A stretch of 46,261 nt of DNA, taken from positions 1-46,261 of the forward strand of contig JACMNN010000111.1 of assembly GCA_014378555.1 (NCBI GenBank), read 5' to 3'. The notes under the pieces were generated by a model. That model had not been told where the DNA came from. It saw nothing but the letters and a program-made list of their open reading frames with translations, and searched no databases. The position numbers were made by a program, and so were the translations under genes. Source of the DNA: Burkholderiales bacterium. GTDB taxonomy: Bacteria > Pseudomonadota > Gammaproteobacteria > Burkholderiales > Casimicrobiaceae. Positions 8,711 through 16,425 of this stretch are shown piece by piece; the stretch's first letter is position 1; every line of letters begins with the position of its first letter.

Positions 8711-8783
8711 TCTGTGACAGTACACCCATGCTGCGCGACTTTTTTATCGCTCACGCCATCGTGGGTTTAAGGCGCCCACGCGT
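8711..8783 (+). repeat. Decayed duplicate of the 5' end of the VWA gene
   Basis: From CTGTGACA through ATGCTGC, CGACTTTTTT and CGTGGG to CCACGCG, this stretch aligns with 8912-8984, which holds the promoter-proximal end and first codons of the VWA gene. Roughly three quarters of positions match by eye. This copy has lost one T in the T-run, which shifts its frame, and similarity ends after about 73 bases. It is separated from the intact copy by a pair of inverted REP-like palindromes. Confidence 0.7.
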
Positions 8784-8820
8784 CATCAAATTGAACGCCA
8801 CACCCCACCGCCCGAAGCAG

Positions 8821-8902
8821 GGTGGGCACCCCGTGCCCACCATTCCCGCACGTAACAGGATGGATTCGATTGCCACAGGTGGGTGGGCACGGGGTGCCCA
8901 CC
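8821..8902. repeat. Inverted pair of REP-like palindromes (GGTGGGCAC type)
   Basis: Two 21-base units, 8821-8841 and 8882-8902, are exact reverse complements of each other, and each is itself nearly palindromic (GGTGGGCAC ... GTGCCCACC). They frame a 40-base spacer. The arrangement is that of a REP doublet (BIME). They lie in the divergent region between the sensor kinase and the VWA gene, so they could affect either transcript. Confidence 0.8.
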
Positions 8903-8928
8903 CTACGCGCGTCTGCGACAATGCTTGC

Positions 8929-10101
8929 ATGCTGCTCGACTTTTTTTATCACTTGCGCCAGCGTGGGCTAAAGCCGTCCACGCGGGAATTTCTGACCTTG
9001 CTGGAGGCCTTAAAGGCGGATGTGATTTCGCCCTCCATCGACGACTTCTACTTTTTGTCAAAAGCGACGCTAGTCAAAGACGAAGGCAAGTTTGACCGCT
9101 TTGATTTCGCGTTCGCGGAATACTTCAAGGGTGTGGCCGAACTGGTCGATTTGAAGACTGCAATTCCGGAGGAATGGCTCAAGAAAATCCTTGAGAAAAC
9201 ACTCACGCCGGAAGAGCGCGAAAAGCTCAAGGCGATGGATTGGAACGAGTTAATGGAGACGCTTAAAAAGCGTTTAGAGGAGCAGAAAGAACGGCATCAG
9301 GGCGGCAGCAAGTGGATTGGCACTGGCGGCACCTCACCGTTTGGTGCGTACGGCGACAACCCGGCGGGCATCCGCATTGGGCAGGATAAGAGCCGCAATC
9401 GCAGCGCCGTGAAAGTGTGGGACGAGCGGCAGTTTCGCGATTACGACGACAACGTTGATTTCAATACAAGGAACATTAAGGTCGCGCTGCGTCGCCTGCG
9501 CAGATTCGCGCGTGAAGGCGCGGTCGACGAACTTGATTTGCCGCACACGCTGGTGGAAACCGGTAAGAACGCGGGCATGCTGTCGATTCAGATGCGGCCC
9601 GAGCGGCGCAATGCGGTGAAGGTGCTGCTGCTACTCGACATCGGCGGCTCGATGGACGACCACGTTGAGCAGGTGGAAGCGCTGTTCTCCGCCGCAAAAA
9701 CCGAATTCAAGCGGCTCGAACATTTCTACTTTCACAACTGCCTGTACGACTTCGTGTGGAAGAGCAACCGTCGGCGCACCACCGAGCGCACGCTGACGAT
9801 GGATCTGTTGCACAAATACGGGCCCGACTACCGAGTAATTTTCGTCGGTGACGCGGCGATGAGCCCGTATGAAATTGAGATGGAGGGCGGCAGCGTCGAA
9901 TACACCAACAGCGAGACGGGCAAGGTGTGGTTGCAACGCATGACCAATCACTTCAAGCGCGTAGCCTGGCTCAACCCGATGCCGCCGCGTTCGTGGGAAT
10001 ACACGTACTCCACCGACATTATCAAGAAGATCATGAACGAGAGGATGTATCCGACGACGGTGCAGGGGCTTACAGACGCCATGAAGGCGTTGACGAAGTG
10101 A
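8929..10101 (+). CDS. VWA domain protein, CoxE-like
   Basis: 390 aa. The start is set at 8929 (MLLDFFYHLRQRG) because sequence upstream is repeat-derived. The N-terminal half is mostly helical and charged; a Gly-rich patch (GTGGTSPFGAYGDNPAG) precedes a VWA-like domain from about residue 210. The metal-site motif reads LLDIGGSMD: the middle Ser of the classic DxSxS is Gly, a variant seen in CoxE-like proteins. FVGDAAMSPYEI supplies a later VWA strand. Relatives usually work with a MoxR-type AAA+ ATPase in assembly or maturation of metal enzymes; no such ATPase gene is nearby. The stop overlaps the GTG start of the next gene, indicating coupling. Confidence 0.85.
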   Translation: MLLDFFYHLRQRGLKPSTREFLTLLEALKADVISPSIDDFYFLSKATLVKDEGKFDRFDFAFAEYFKGVAELVDLKTAIPEEWLKKILEKTLTPEEREKLKAMDWNELMETLKKRLEEQKERHQGGSKWIGTGGTSPFGAYGDNPAGIRIGQDKSRNRSAVKVWDERQFRDYDDNVDFNTRNIKVALRRLRRFAREGAVDELDLPHTLVETGKNAGMLSIQMRPERRNAVKVLLLLDIGGSMDDHVEQVEALFSAAKTEFKRLEHFYFHNCLYDFVWKSNRRRTTERTLTMDLLHKYGPDYRVIFVGDAAMSPYEIEMEGGSVEYTNSETGKVWLQRMTNHFKRVAWLNPMPPRSWEYTYSTDIIKKIMNERMYPTTVQGLTDAMKALTK

Positions 10102-10463
10102 TTTCAAACGTGAACTGGCGCAAAAAAGAGGCGCTCGCTCGAAAAATCGACGTGAGATTTGAACGCGATATGCAAGATTGGCCACTGGAAGTGTCTGATC
10201 CTGAACGGTTAACAGAATTTCTTGGTCACTATGACCGTGAGAGTGACCATGAATTTCGCGAACTAATCGCCGAGCTAATCGTTTTTTCCATCGACGAAGC
10301 GCTTTTTTTGTTGTCGACACTGTCGGGCGAGGTGTTAACTCGCGCAGCATCCGTTCTAATAAATCATCCAAAGGTTGTGGAATACTGGGTTTGTCCATCG
10401 GCCAATCACTCTGACGAAATGTTCGCCATTACGCCTTGGATTCGCGAATTGGCACGAACGTAG
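10098..10463 (+). pseudogene. Unknown protein, probably truncated by REP insertion
   Basis: 121 codons from a GTG whose last bases overlap the TGA of the VWA gene (GTGA), so it is probably translated with it. The product is acidic and helical (NWRKKEALARKI, DRESDHEFRELIAELIV, DEALFLLSTLSG); I recognise no family. The reading ends at a TAG at 10461-10463, directly at the edge of a 114-base REP pair. Beyond that pair, the same frame reopens at 10578 into protein-like sequence. Because 114 is a multiple of three, the simplest reading is one longer gene interrupted by the repeat. The short form may still be made. Confidence in coding is fair; the broken-gene reading is inference. Confidence 0.6.
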
Positions 10464-10577
10464 TAGCGCGTAGGGCGGAACGCTTGCGGTTCCGCCGAAT
10501 GGGTTTGTGTGACGTTTCACTCGGCTGCACGGCCTTCGGCACCAGTACGAGGCGGAACCGCAAGCGTTCCGCCCTAC
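10464..10577. repeat. 114-bp REP pair, copy 1
   Basis: Starts TAGCGCGTAGGGCGGAACGC and ends with the inverted arm GCGGAACCGC ... CGCCCTAC. The two arms can form a long hairpin, and each holds its own small palindrome (GGAACGCTTGCGGTTCC). The centre carries GGCTGCACGGCCTTCGGC. A second copy of identical length lies at 10691-10804. Confidence 0.85.
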
Positions 10578-10690
10578 CTGCTGAATATCGTTTACGAGGA
10601 ATTTAGCCGATGGTTTGGTGTCGAAGAGGTCGGGCCTAAGTCCCGATTCGAAAAGATCGCAAACGATGTATGGCGGGCTTGGACTGAAAG
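10578..10690 (+). pseudogene. In-frame continuation fragment of the unknown gene
   Basis: Between the two REP pairs, the frame used by the 10098 gene stays open and encodes a compact protein-like segment: LLNIVYEEFSRWFGVEEVG, then KSRFEKIANDVWRAWTE. Its composition (aromatic, charged, helical) differs from the Arg/Pro-rich reading of the repeats around it. It has no start codon of its own before the REP-derived sequence at 10509, and it runs into the second repeat, where a TAG closes it at 10700. I read it as the former C-terminus of the upstream gene. Confidence 0.5.
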
Positions 10691-10804
10691 TAGCGCGTAG
10701 GGTGGAACGCTTGCGGTTCCGCCGAATGGGTTGGCGTGCCGCTCGACGCGGCTGCACGACCTTCGGCGACGTTACGAGGCGGAACCGCAAGCGTTCCGCC
10801 CTAC
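10691..10804. repeat. 114-bp REP pair, copy 2
   Basis: Same layout and length as 10464-10577: TAGCGCGTAGGGTGGAACGC at the left, GCTGCACGACCTTCGGC in the middle and the inverted arm ending CGCCCTAC at the right. Differences are mostly in the spacer. It ends 18 bases from the kynA stop codon, so transcripts of kynA would run into it and could be stabilised or ended by the hairpin. Confidence 0.85.
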
Positions 10805-10821
10805 GTGCCATGGCGGGACCG

Positions 10822-11700
10822 CTACAACTCTGTGCGCACCTGCCAAAGCTCCGGAAACAAAACTACATCCAGCACCTTGCGCAGATAGTCCACGCCCGTG
10901 GTGCCGCCTGAGCCGATCTTGTGGCCGATCATGCGCTCAACGGTTACGACATGATTGAAGCGCCAGCGACGGAAGTTGTCTTCTACGTCGACAAGCTTTT
11001 CCGCGAGGTAATACAGGTCCCAATGCTTTGCGGTATCGCGATACACGCTGACCCATGCTTTAAGCACTTCAGCGTTGGGTTGCGGCATTTGGTCAAACTG
11101 GGTTCGCAGCGCGCTCTCGGCGAGCAGCCCGCGTTTGCACAACGCCTGCAACGCCACGTCGTACAGTGACGGACGCTCGATCAACGAGGCCAGTCGAGCA
11201 TGATGTTCCGGTTGTTCGGCGAACGGTTTGAGCATGTAGCGTTGCCGGTTACCGAGCAAGAATTCGATGCTGCGATATTGCCAGCTTTGAAAGCCGCTGG
11301 CCCGTCCAAACGCTCCGCGAAACTCAAGGTAGTCAGCCGGTGTCATCGTTTTCAACACCTCCCACGCGTTGCTCATTTGCTCCTGCGCCCGCGACACTCG
11401 AGCGAGCATTTTCATCGCGGGCTCAAAGTTGCCATCGCCCAGGTGCGCGATGGCTGCAGTCAGCTCCTTGATGATGAGACTCATCCACACTTCCTGCACG
11501 TGATGGATGGTGATGAACAACGATTCATCGTGCGCCTGCGTGATCGGGGCCTGCGCACCGAGCAGCTGCTCAATGCGCAAATAGCTCGAATAACTAAAGC
11601 TGTCTTTGAACGATTGGTGCGCGTTTTCGGCACCGGTTTCGGCGGCTTTTTCTGCAGTTGCGTCGCCGCCGAAGGGGCAGGATTGGGAGGTGGATTTCAT
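10822..11700 (-). CDS. kynA: Tryptophan 2,3-dioxygenase
   Basis: 292 aa haem enzyme that opens the indole ring of L-tryptophan to N-formylkynurenine, the first step of the kynurenine route. Family landmarks are SYSSYLRIEQLL, HDESLFITIHHVQEVWMSL, FRGAFGRASGFQSWQYRSIEFLLGNR (seen as FRGAFGRASGFQS then YRSIEFLLGN), and RWRFNHVVTVERMIGHKIG with the proximal haem His, then GSGGTTGVDYLR, which binds substrate. It is soluble. A Ser/Ala-rich leader of about 30 residues precedes the conserved core, as in other proteobacterial forms. It lies downstream of kynU on the same strand, but a REP-like pair fills the gap. The formamidase gene kynB is not present here. Confidence 0.95.
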   Translation of the reverse strand: MKSTSQSCPFGGDATAEKAAETGAENAHQSFKDSFSYSSYLRIEQLLGAQAPITQAHDESLFITIHHVQEVWMSLIIKELTAAIAHLGDGNFEPAMKMLARVSRAQEQMSNAWEVLKTMTPADYLEFRGAFGRASGFQSWQYRSIEFLLGNRQRYMLKPFAEQPEHHARLASLIERPSLYDVALQALCKRGLLAESALRTQFDQMPQPNAEVLKAWVSVYRDTAKHWDLYYLAEKLVDVEDNFRRWRFNHVVTVERMIGHKIGSGGTTGVDYLRKVLDVVLFPELWQVRTEL

Positions 11701-11720
11701 CGATTCAGTTTCGTTGTTCT

Positions 11721-11840
11721 ACTCCCTCTCCCGCAGCGCGGGAGAGGGTTGGGGTGAGGGCGGTGGCATAGCGGTTCCATCTTTATTCTGCAAATCCAAG
11801 GCCCTCACCCTCCGCCCTCTCCCGCGATGCGGGAGAGGGG
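11721..11840. repeat. REP-like pair (CCCTCTCCCGC type) between kynU and kynA
   Basis: Left arm CCCTCTCCCGCAGCGCGGGA followed by GAGGGTTGGGGTGAGGGC, and right arm GCCCTCACCC ... CCCTCTCCCGCGATGCGGGA. The arms are inverted relative to each other and each has an inner hairpin. It sits in the 156-base gap of the kynU-kynA transcription unit, so it could set relative transcript levels. A diverged relative lies inside the molybdopterin gene at 34828-34939. Confidence 0.8.
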
Positions 11841-11856
11841 ACTGAACCTTCTGCGT

Positions 11857-13095
11857 TTAAGTAACTTTGCCCCGCGCGCGAAAGTCTGCGCGTTCATATT
11901 CACGAAGCTTCATCACGTCTCGCAAATGCGACGCCGCACCGACCACATCATCTTCCGTGACATACAACGGCGTAAATCCAAAGCGCAAAATATCCGGCGC
12001 ACGGAAGTCACCGATCGCGCCGCGTGCGATGAGCGCCTGCATGATCGCGTAACCCTCGACATGTCGAAATGACACTTGTGAGCCGCGAATATTGGCGTCG
12101 CGCGGCGTGGCGAGCGTAAGGCCGAAACCTGCGCATTGCGATTCCACCTCGGCGATGAATCGCTCAGTCAACACCACGGACGCCGCACGCAACGCGTCCA
12201 TGTCTACCGTGAGCCACATGTCTAGCGCGGCCTCTAACGCCGCAAATTGCAGGATCGGCGGCGTGCCGACCGTGAAGCGTTCAATGCCGCGCGCAACCTT
12301 AAACACGGGGTCAAACGTGAACGGGGCCTGGTGGGCAAACCAGCCGGAAATCGGGGCGCTGCTGCCTGTCGCATCTAACGTGTCAAGATGCCGTTTCGCC
12401 GCGAAGATAAATGCTGGCGCACCGGGCCCGCCATTCACGTATTTGTAAGAACAGCCGACAGCAAGATCGGCATTACAGGCATTGACCGCCACTGGAAACG
12501 CGCATGTTGAATGCGCCAAATCCCACAACATCAGCGCACCCTTCGACTGCGCGAGTGCGGTGACCGCCTTCATGTCATAGCGTTCGCCGGTACGATAGTC
12601 GACCTGCGTCAGCATCACCACTGCGGCGCGTGCGCCAAATTCCGCAATGGTTGCATTCATGTCTGCACGCTTAACAAACTGAAGCTCAATGTTGCGCGAA
12701 GCAAGCAGCTCACGAAGGCCCTGCGCGATGTAGAGATCCGTCGGAAAGTTGTCGATATCCGAGATGATCACAGAACGTTCTGGCGAATTTACCTGCAACG
12801 CCAACGCTGTGATCAGCGCTTTAAACAGATTCACCGAGGTCGAATCGCAGGCAATCACCTCGCCCGCGTTGGCGCCGATCAGGCGCGCAATTTTGTCACC
12901 GCAACGCTGCGGCGCGGTGACCCAGTCGGCGGTGTTCCACGAGCGAATCAGGCCGTTGCCCCACTCCTCTGTCACCGTTTTTTGGACGGCGGCAACTGCC
13001 GTTTTAGGCAACACGCCCAGCGAGTTTCCATCGAGATAAATCACGCCGTCCGGTAGCGCGAACTGGGCCCGGTAATCTTCAATCCGCAACGACAT
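11857..13095 (-). CDS. kynU: Kynureninase
   Basis: 412 aa PLP enzyme that cleaves kynurenine to anthranilate and alanine. The N-terminal VIYLDGNSLGVLP, the phosphate-site region CDSTSVNLFKAL, DIDNFPTDLYIAQGL, the PLP-ring Asp in LWDLAHS, and the Schiff-base Lys in VGCSYKYVNGGPGAPAF are all present. Length is normal for the bacterial enzyme. Its start lies 54 bases after the ccmG stop on the same strand, so kyn genes may be read through from the cytochrome cluster. With kynA it covers the first and last steps from tryptophan to anthranilate. Confidence 0.96.
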   Translation of the reverse strand: MSLRIEDYRAQFALPDGVIYLDGNSLGVLPKTAVAAVQKTVTEEWGNGLIRSWNTADWVTAPQRCGDKIARLIGANAGEVIACDSTSVNLFKALITALALQVNSPERSVIISDIDNFPTDLYIAQGLRELLASRNIELQFVKRADMNATIAEFGARAAVVMLTQVDYRTGERYDMKAVTALAQSKGALMLWDLAHSTCAFPVAVNACNADLAVGCSYKYVNGGPGAPAFIFAAKRHLDTLDATGSSAPISGWFAHQAPFTFDPVFKVARGIERFTVGTPPILQFAALEAALDMWLTVDMDALRAASVVLTERFIAEVESQCAGFGLTLATPRDANIRGSQVSFRHVEGYAIMQALIARGAIGDFRAPDILRFGFTPLYVTEDDVVGAASHLRDVMKLREYERADFRARGKVT

Positions 13096-13149
13096 AATGC
13101 TTTAAGCCTGAACTAATTGATCGAAGCGAATACTAGCTGAGAAGCCTCT

Positions 13150-13662
13150 CTATTTCAAGAACGGGGCGAATTTTGCAGCGACAACTTCTGCTGAAATCGG
13201 CCCAACGTGCTTGGCGCGGATGATGCCCTCGCGGTCGATCAAAAAGGTCTCCGGGGCGCCGTAAACGCCCCAGTCGAGCGCGGCCTTGCCGTCGGGGTCG
13301 AAGGCCGATAATTCAAACGGATCACCGGTTTTTTTCAGCACCTCCAGACCCAGCTCGCGTGTGTCCTTGTAGTTAAGCCCGATGATGGGCACCGTGCCTT
13401 TGCGTTTAAGTTCCAGCAGGTCGGGGTGTTCGTCTTTGCAGTTCGGGCACCAGCTTGCCCACACGTTGAGCAGCCAGACTTTTCCTTTCATCTCGGCCGG
13501 CGAAAAGTTTGCTGACGGATTGCCGAGCTGAGCCACAGTAAATGCTGGAGCGGGCTTTCCGATCAACGGCGATGGCACTTCTCTCGGGTCGCGGAACAGG
13601 CCGAAAAAAAGGACCGCTGCGAGAGCGACGAATCCGATGGGAAGAAGAAGTTTTTTGTTCAT
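13150..13662 (-). CDS. ccmG: Thiol:disulfide interchange protein DsbE/CcmG
   Basis: 170 aa from the ATG at 13662. One N-terminal membrane anchor (LLLPIGFVALAAVLFFGLF) holds a periplasmic thioredoxin domain with the active-site WASWCPNCKDEHP, the cis-Pro region GAPETFLID, and DPDGKAALDWGVYG, typical of CcmG. It reduces the haem-binding cysteines of apocytochrome c, or CcmH, before haem ligation. It starts 62 bases after ccmE; ccmF, which usually lies between them, is missing. No extra domain or truncation is visible. Confidence 0.95.
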   Translation of the reverse strand: MNKKLLLPIGFVALAAVLFFGLFRDPREVPSPLIGKPAPAFTVAQLGNPSANFSPAEMKGKVWLLNVWASWCPNCKDEHPDLLELKRKGTVPIIGLNYKDTRELGLEVLKKTGDPFELSAFDPDGKAALDWGVYGAPETFLIDREGIIRAKHVGPISAEVVAAKFAPFLK

Positions 13663-13724
13663 CAATTAAAAGCGCTTCGCGGGCTGCACAATCTGAAACC
13701 TCGCTTCCGCGGGAGGGCCAGCAA

Positions 13725-14177
13725 TTATTGTTTGAGCGTTTTGGTCGCCATCTCACGCGCCTTTTGCGCCCGCTCCACCGCGGTGGCCGCCTCGGGCGGC
13801 ATGTAGTTTTCGTCGTGCTTGGCGAGCACTTCTTTGGCGCGGAACACGCCGTCTTCGCCGAGCGTGCCCTGTGCGACCACACCCTTACCTTCTTTAAACA
13901 AATCAGGCAGGATGCCGGAATAGCTTACCGGCACGATCTGCGCCGTATCCGTCACTCGAAAACTCACATTGATGCCGTCGCGTTTGACGCTGCCTGCCTC
14001 GACCATACCGCCCAGGCGAAAAGTACGGCCGGTAGGCGCCTCCTTTGCTGTGATCTGCGACGGCGTAAAAAAGAACACCAGATTTTGGTTAAACGCGGTG
14101 AGCACCAACGCTACGGAGACCGCGATGACGCTGAGACCGCCGACGATAAGGGCGAGACGTTTTTGTTTAGTGTTCAT
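13725..14177 (-). CDS. ccmE: Cytochrome c maturation haem chaperone CcmE
   Basis: 150 aa from the ATG at 14177. A membrane anchor (residues about 8-30) precedes an OB-fold periplasmic domain. The haem-linking His is H121 in AKHDENYMPPE, with the axial Tyr four residues later, the canonical HxxxY form. RTFRLGGMVEAGSV and YSGILPDLFKEGKGVVAQG (two core strands) are typical. It accepts haem from CcmC and hands it to the CcmF/H ligase. Its start overlaps the end of ccmD by 11 bases. The C-terminal tail is charged and likely disordered. Confidence 0.96.
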   Translation of the reverse strand: MNTKQKRLALIVGGLSVIAVSVALVLTAFNQNLVFFFTPSQITAKEAPTGRTFRLGGMVEAGSVKRDGINVSFRVTDTAQIVPVSYSGILPDLFKEGKGVVAQGTLGEDGVFRAKEVLAKHDENYMPPEAATAVERAQKAREMATKTLKQ

Positions 14178-14331
14178 GGTGTTCGTGCAAAGCTTTAAGT
14201 GCACTAGTTCGAGCCCGTTTTAACGTGACAAGTTCCGCAATAACAGCAAAGGCGAGCACGCCGTAACTGCCCCAAACAAAGAGGCCGCGCCCGCCCATGG
14301 CCCAGAACGCAGCCCATGACTCCCAGATCAT
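14167..14331 (-). CDS. ccmD: Haem exporter protein CcmD (54 aa)
   Basis: A short gene found by translating the gap between ccmC and ccmE. It encodes 54 residues: MIWESWAAFWAMGG, a single membrane segment around GSYGVLAFAVIAELVTL, then a basic stretch KRART and a His-rich end HEHHEH. Size, lone membrane span and W/G-rich N-terminus fit CcmD, the small subunit that helps release holo-CcmE from the CcmABC complex. The ATG overlaps the ccmC stop by four bases and the TAA lies inside the ccmE start region. Confidence 0.9.
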   Translation of the reverse strand: MIWESWAAFWAMGGRGLFVWGSYGVLAFAVIAELVTLKRARTSALKALHEHHEH

Positions 14332-15104
14332 TGGCTGGCCGCTTTCAGCGTGTCACGAAGCCACGCGGCGTTACGTTCACGCTCGATGATGTCGGTGCGC
14401 AGGCGATGCAGCGCAGCGGCAACGCAATAAAACCAGAACGCGAAGGTCATGATCATCATCGCCGTCAACATCGTTGCGGCCATTGACGAACTGCCGGGGC
14501 GCACGCTCGATCCTTGGTGCAAGGTATTCCACCACTTCACGCTGAAATAAATGATTGGCACGTTGATCGCCCCGACCAGTGCGATGAGTGCGGACGCCCG
14601 GTCGCCTTTCTTTTTGTCATCAAACGACGCGGCAAGTGCCATGTAGCCCATGTAAAGAAAAAACAAAATCAAGGTCGATGTGAGCCGCGCGTCCCACACC
14701 CAGTAGGTGCCCCAGGTGGGCCGACCCCACAGCGAGCCGGTGACCAGCGCCACCACCGCCATGATGGCACCGGTCGGCGCCAGCGCGTGGCTCATCATGA
14801 ACGACAAGCGCGTGCCGAGCACCAGGCCCGTTGCAGCCCAGAACGCCATGGCCATATAGATCACCATAGTCATCCACGCGGCGGGAACGTGGATGAAGAT
14901 CACGCGGTAGACCTCCCCCTGTTGCGCGTCGGTCGGGGCGACAAAAAAGCCTATGTAGAGGCCGACGGCCGCGAGTACCGCTGCCAGTGCCCAGCATAAT
15001 TTTTCAAGTTTGCCGGCAAGCGGAAAAAACGCGGCAGGCGAGGCGTAGCGCCAGAACCAGCTGCCTGCAAATTTGTCGTTGGATTGTGATTCGGTGCGGG
15101 CCAC
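14328..15104 (-). CDS. ccmC: Haem exporter/haem-handling protein CcmC
   Basis: About 258 aa, with six membrane segments. The tryptophan-rich WWD-type signature that presents haem to CcmE is seen as GRPTWGTYWVWDARLTS, and flanking His residues occur in FIHVPAAWM and MMSHALAP. The start is uncertain: I use the GTG at 15104, just after the ccmB stop; another GTG at 15161 would overlap ccmB by 46 bases, and neither has a strong ribosome site. Conserved sequence begins near SWFWRYASP, so either is compatible. It is part of the ccmABCDE unit. Confidence 0.9.
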   Translation of the reverse strand: MARTESQSNDKFAGSWFWRYASPAAFFPLAGKLEKLCWALAAVLAAVGLYIGFFVAPTDAQQGEVYRVIFIHVPAAWMTMVIYMAMAFWAATGLVLGTRLSFMMSHALAPTGAIMAVVALVTGSLWGRPTWGTYWVWDARLTSTLILFFLYMGYMALAASFDDKKKGDRASALIALVGAINVPIIYFSVKWWNTLHQGSSVRPGSSSMAATMLTAMMIMTFAFWFYCVAAALHRLRTDIIERERNAAWLRDTLKAASQ

Positions 15105-15115
15105 GGCGGTTGGTA

Positions 15116-15790
15116 CTAATCGGTACTGATTTTTAAGGCAGCGGCGGCTGCGAGTGGACACAATGCTAGAGCAAGCAGCATGAACGCGGCCTGAAGCGCG
15201 AGTTCGGCAGCGGGTGATTCGCCGTAAAGTACTTTAAGCGCCGCGCCCGCGCCAAAAATGAGGGTGGGAATGGTTAGCGGCAGCACCAAAACCGCCGTAA
15301 GAATCGCCCCGCCGCGCGCAGATACCAGCAGTGCTGCAGCAATTGAGCCCACCAGCAGCAACGTGGGTACCGCCATCAACACGTTGAGCGAGAGCATGGC
15401 AGCCACGTCAAAGGGCAGCGCGTAAAACAACGCGAACACTGGCGTAACCGCGGAGAGCGCAATACCCAACGCGAGTGAGAGTGCGGCGACCCGCGCGAGG
15501 ATCAATGCGGCCAGCGGTTCGGGCGACGCGAGCATGAGCTCCAGCGAACCGTCGCGCGCGTCTTCGTCAAACAATTTCGGCAACGACAACATCGCGGCAA
15601 GCAGTGCGCCAACGAAAATTACACCGATGCCGATCAATTTAAGTTTTTCAGACTCGCTGCCCACGGCAAACGGAAACAGCGAGCACACGATCAGAAAAAA
15701 CATCAACGGATTCGCCCAGTCGCTCTTGCGTTGCGCGAACAATTGCAGCTCGCGACGGATGACGGCGGTGGTTGCACCGCGCAGGCTCAC
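15116..15790 (-). CDS. ccmB: Haem ABC exporter permease CcmB
   Basis: 224 aa, six predicted membrane segments. Family features are the N-terminal RRELQLFAQRKSDWANPLMF, the cytoplasmic LFDEDARDGSLELMLASP that contacts the ATPase, and LPLTIPTLIFGAGA near the C-terminus. With CcmA it forms the ATP-driven part of the complex that frees holo-CcmE. Its ATG overlaps the ccmA stop by four bases, a coupling seen throughout this cluster. Confidence 0.95.
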   Translation of the reverse strand: MSLRGATTAVIRRELQLFAQRKSDWANPLMFFLIVCSLFPFAVGSESEKLKLIGIGVIFVGALLAAMLSLPKLFDEDARDGSLELMLASPEPLAALILARVAALSLALGIALSAVTPVFALFYALPFDVAAMLSLNVLMAVPTLLLVGSIAAALLVSARGGAILTAVLVLPLTIPTLIFGAGAALKVLYGESPAAELALQAAFMLLALALCPLAAAAALKISTD

Positions 15791-16425
15791 AGCAATATCT
15801 CCTGGGTGTTGGCTGCGTGAATGTCGACAGCTTGATGCGACGTGTAAATCACCAGCCCGCCCGCAACAAGCTTTGCGCTGATGACGGTGGCGAGCTGGGC
15901 TTGCGTATCCACGTCGAGCGCCACGAACGGCTCGTCGAGCAGCCAGGCGCGACCACCGCGTCCGTTTGAGTTTGAGGCCGAATCCGAATCCAGCAGCAGC
16001 AGTCGTGCCAGCGAGCAGCGTTTGCGCTGCCCTTGCGACAACGTGCCGAAACTACGATTGATCATCGCTTTCATACCGAACGCATCGAGGATGAGGCTAA
16101 TGTTCTGCGACGACGCATTGTGGCCTGAAAGCGCGGCTGCATAAGCGAGATTTTCTTTCACGCTCAGCGCATCATTGAACGCATTGGCGTGTCCCACAAA
16201 ACACGCGGCTTCTGCCGGCCGAACTAGATCATCGTTGGCGTGCCACGCAGCGTTGCCATCAGCGGCCGCCGCCAACCCCGCAAGGATGCGCAGCAGGGTC
16301 GTTTTGCCCGCCCCGTTCGCGCCACTTACGCGGAGCAACGTACCCGCCTCAACCACGAACGAAAGGTCCGCGAATACCGCGCGTCCGCCGCGTTCTGCTG
16401 CCAGCTTTTCAACGACCAGTCTCAT
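15787..16425 (-). CDS. ccmA: Haem ABC exporter ATP-binding protein CcmA
   Basis: 212 aa from the ATG at 16425. Walker A is GANGAGKTTLLRIL, the signature is LSQGQKRRCSLARLL-like (seen as TLSQGQRKRCSLARLL), Walker B is AWLLDEPFVALD, and YTSHQAVD carries the switch His. It is a short one-domain ATPase as expected. The insert DSDSASNSNGRGGRA, just before Walker B, is longer and more polar than in most CcmA proteins. Its start overlaps the stop of the MFS gene by four bases, so transporter and ccm genes are translated together. Confidence 0.95.
   Translation of the reverse strand: MRLVVEKLAAERGGRAVFADLSFVVEAGTLLRVSGANGAGKTTLLRILAGLAAAADGNAAWHANDDLVRPAEAACFVGHANAFNDALSVKENLAYAAALSGHNASSQNISLILDAFGMKAMINRSFGTLSQGQRKRCSLARLLLLDSDSASNSNGRGGRAWLLDEPFVALDVDTQAQLATVISAKLVAGGLVIYTSHQAVDIHAANTQEILL

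Noticed and set aside
8728-8928. Extended N-terminus of the VWA protein from the first ATG at 8728
   Set aside because: The extra codons read through REP palindromes and a decayed duplicate of the real start; family-like sequence begins at 8929.
9631-10398. 255-codon minus-strand reading opposite the VWA gene
   Set aside because: It is a shadow of VWA and unknown-gene coding sequence; no motif or ribosome site.
10464-10804. Possible CRISPR array from the repeated palindromes
   Set aside because: Only two 114-base units with inverted arms, no short direct repeats with unique spacers and no cas genes; REP doublets explain it.
13542-14198. 218-codon plus-strand reading across ccmG and ccmE
   Set aside because: It is antisense to two clear genes; His/Arg-rich composition is typical of shadow frames.
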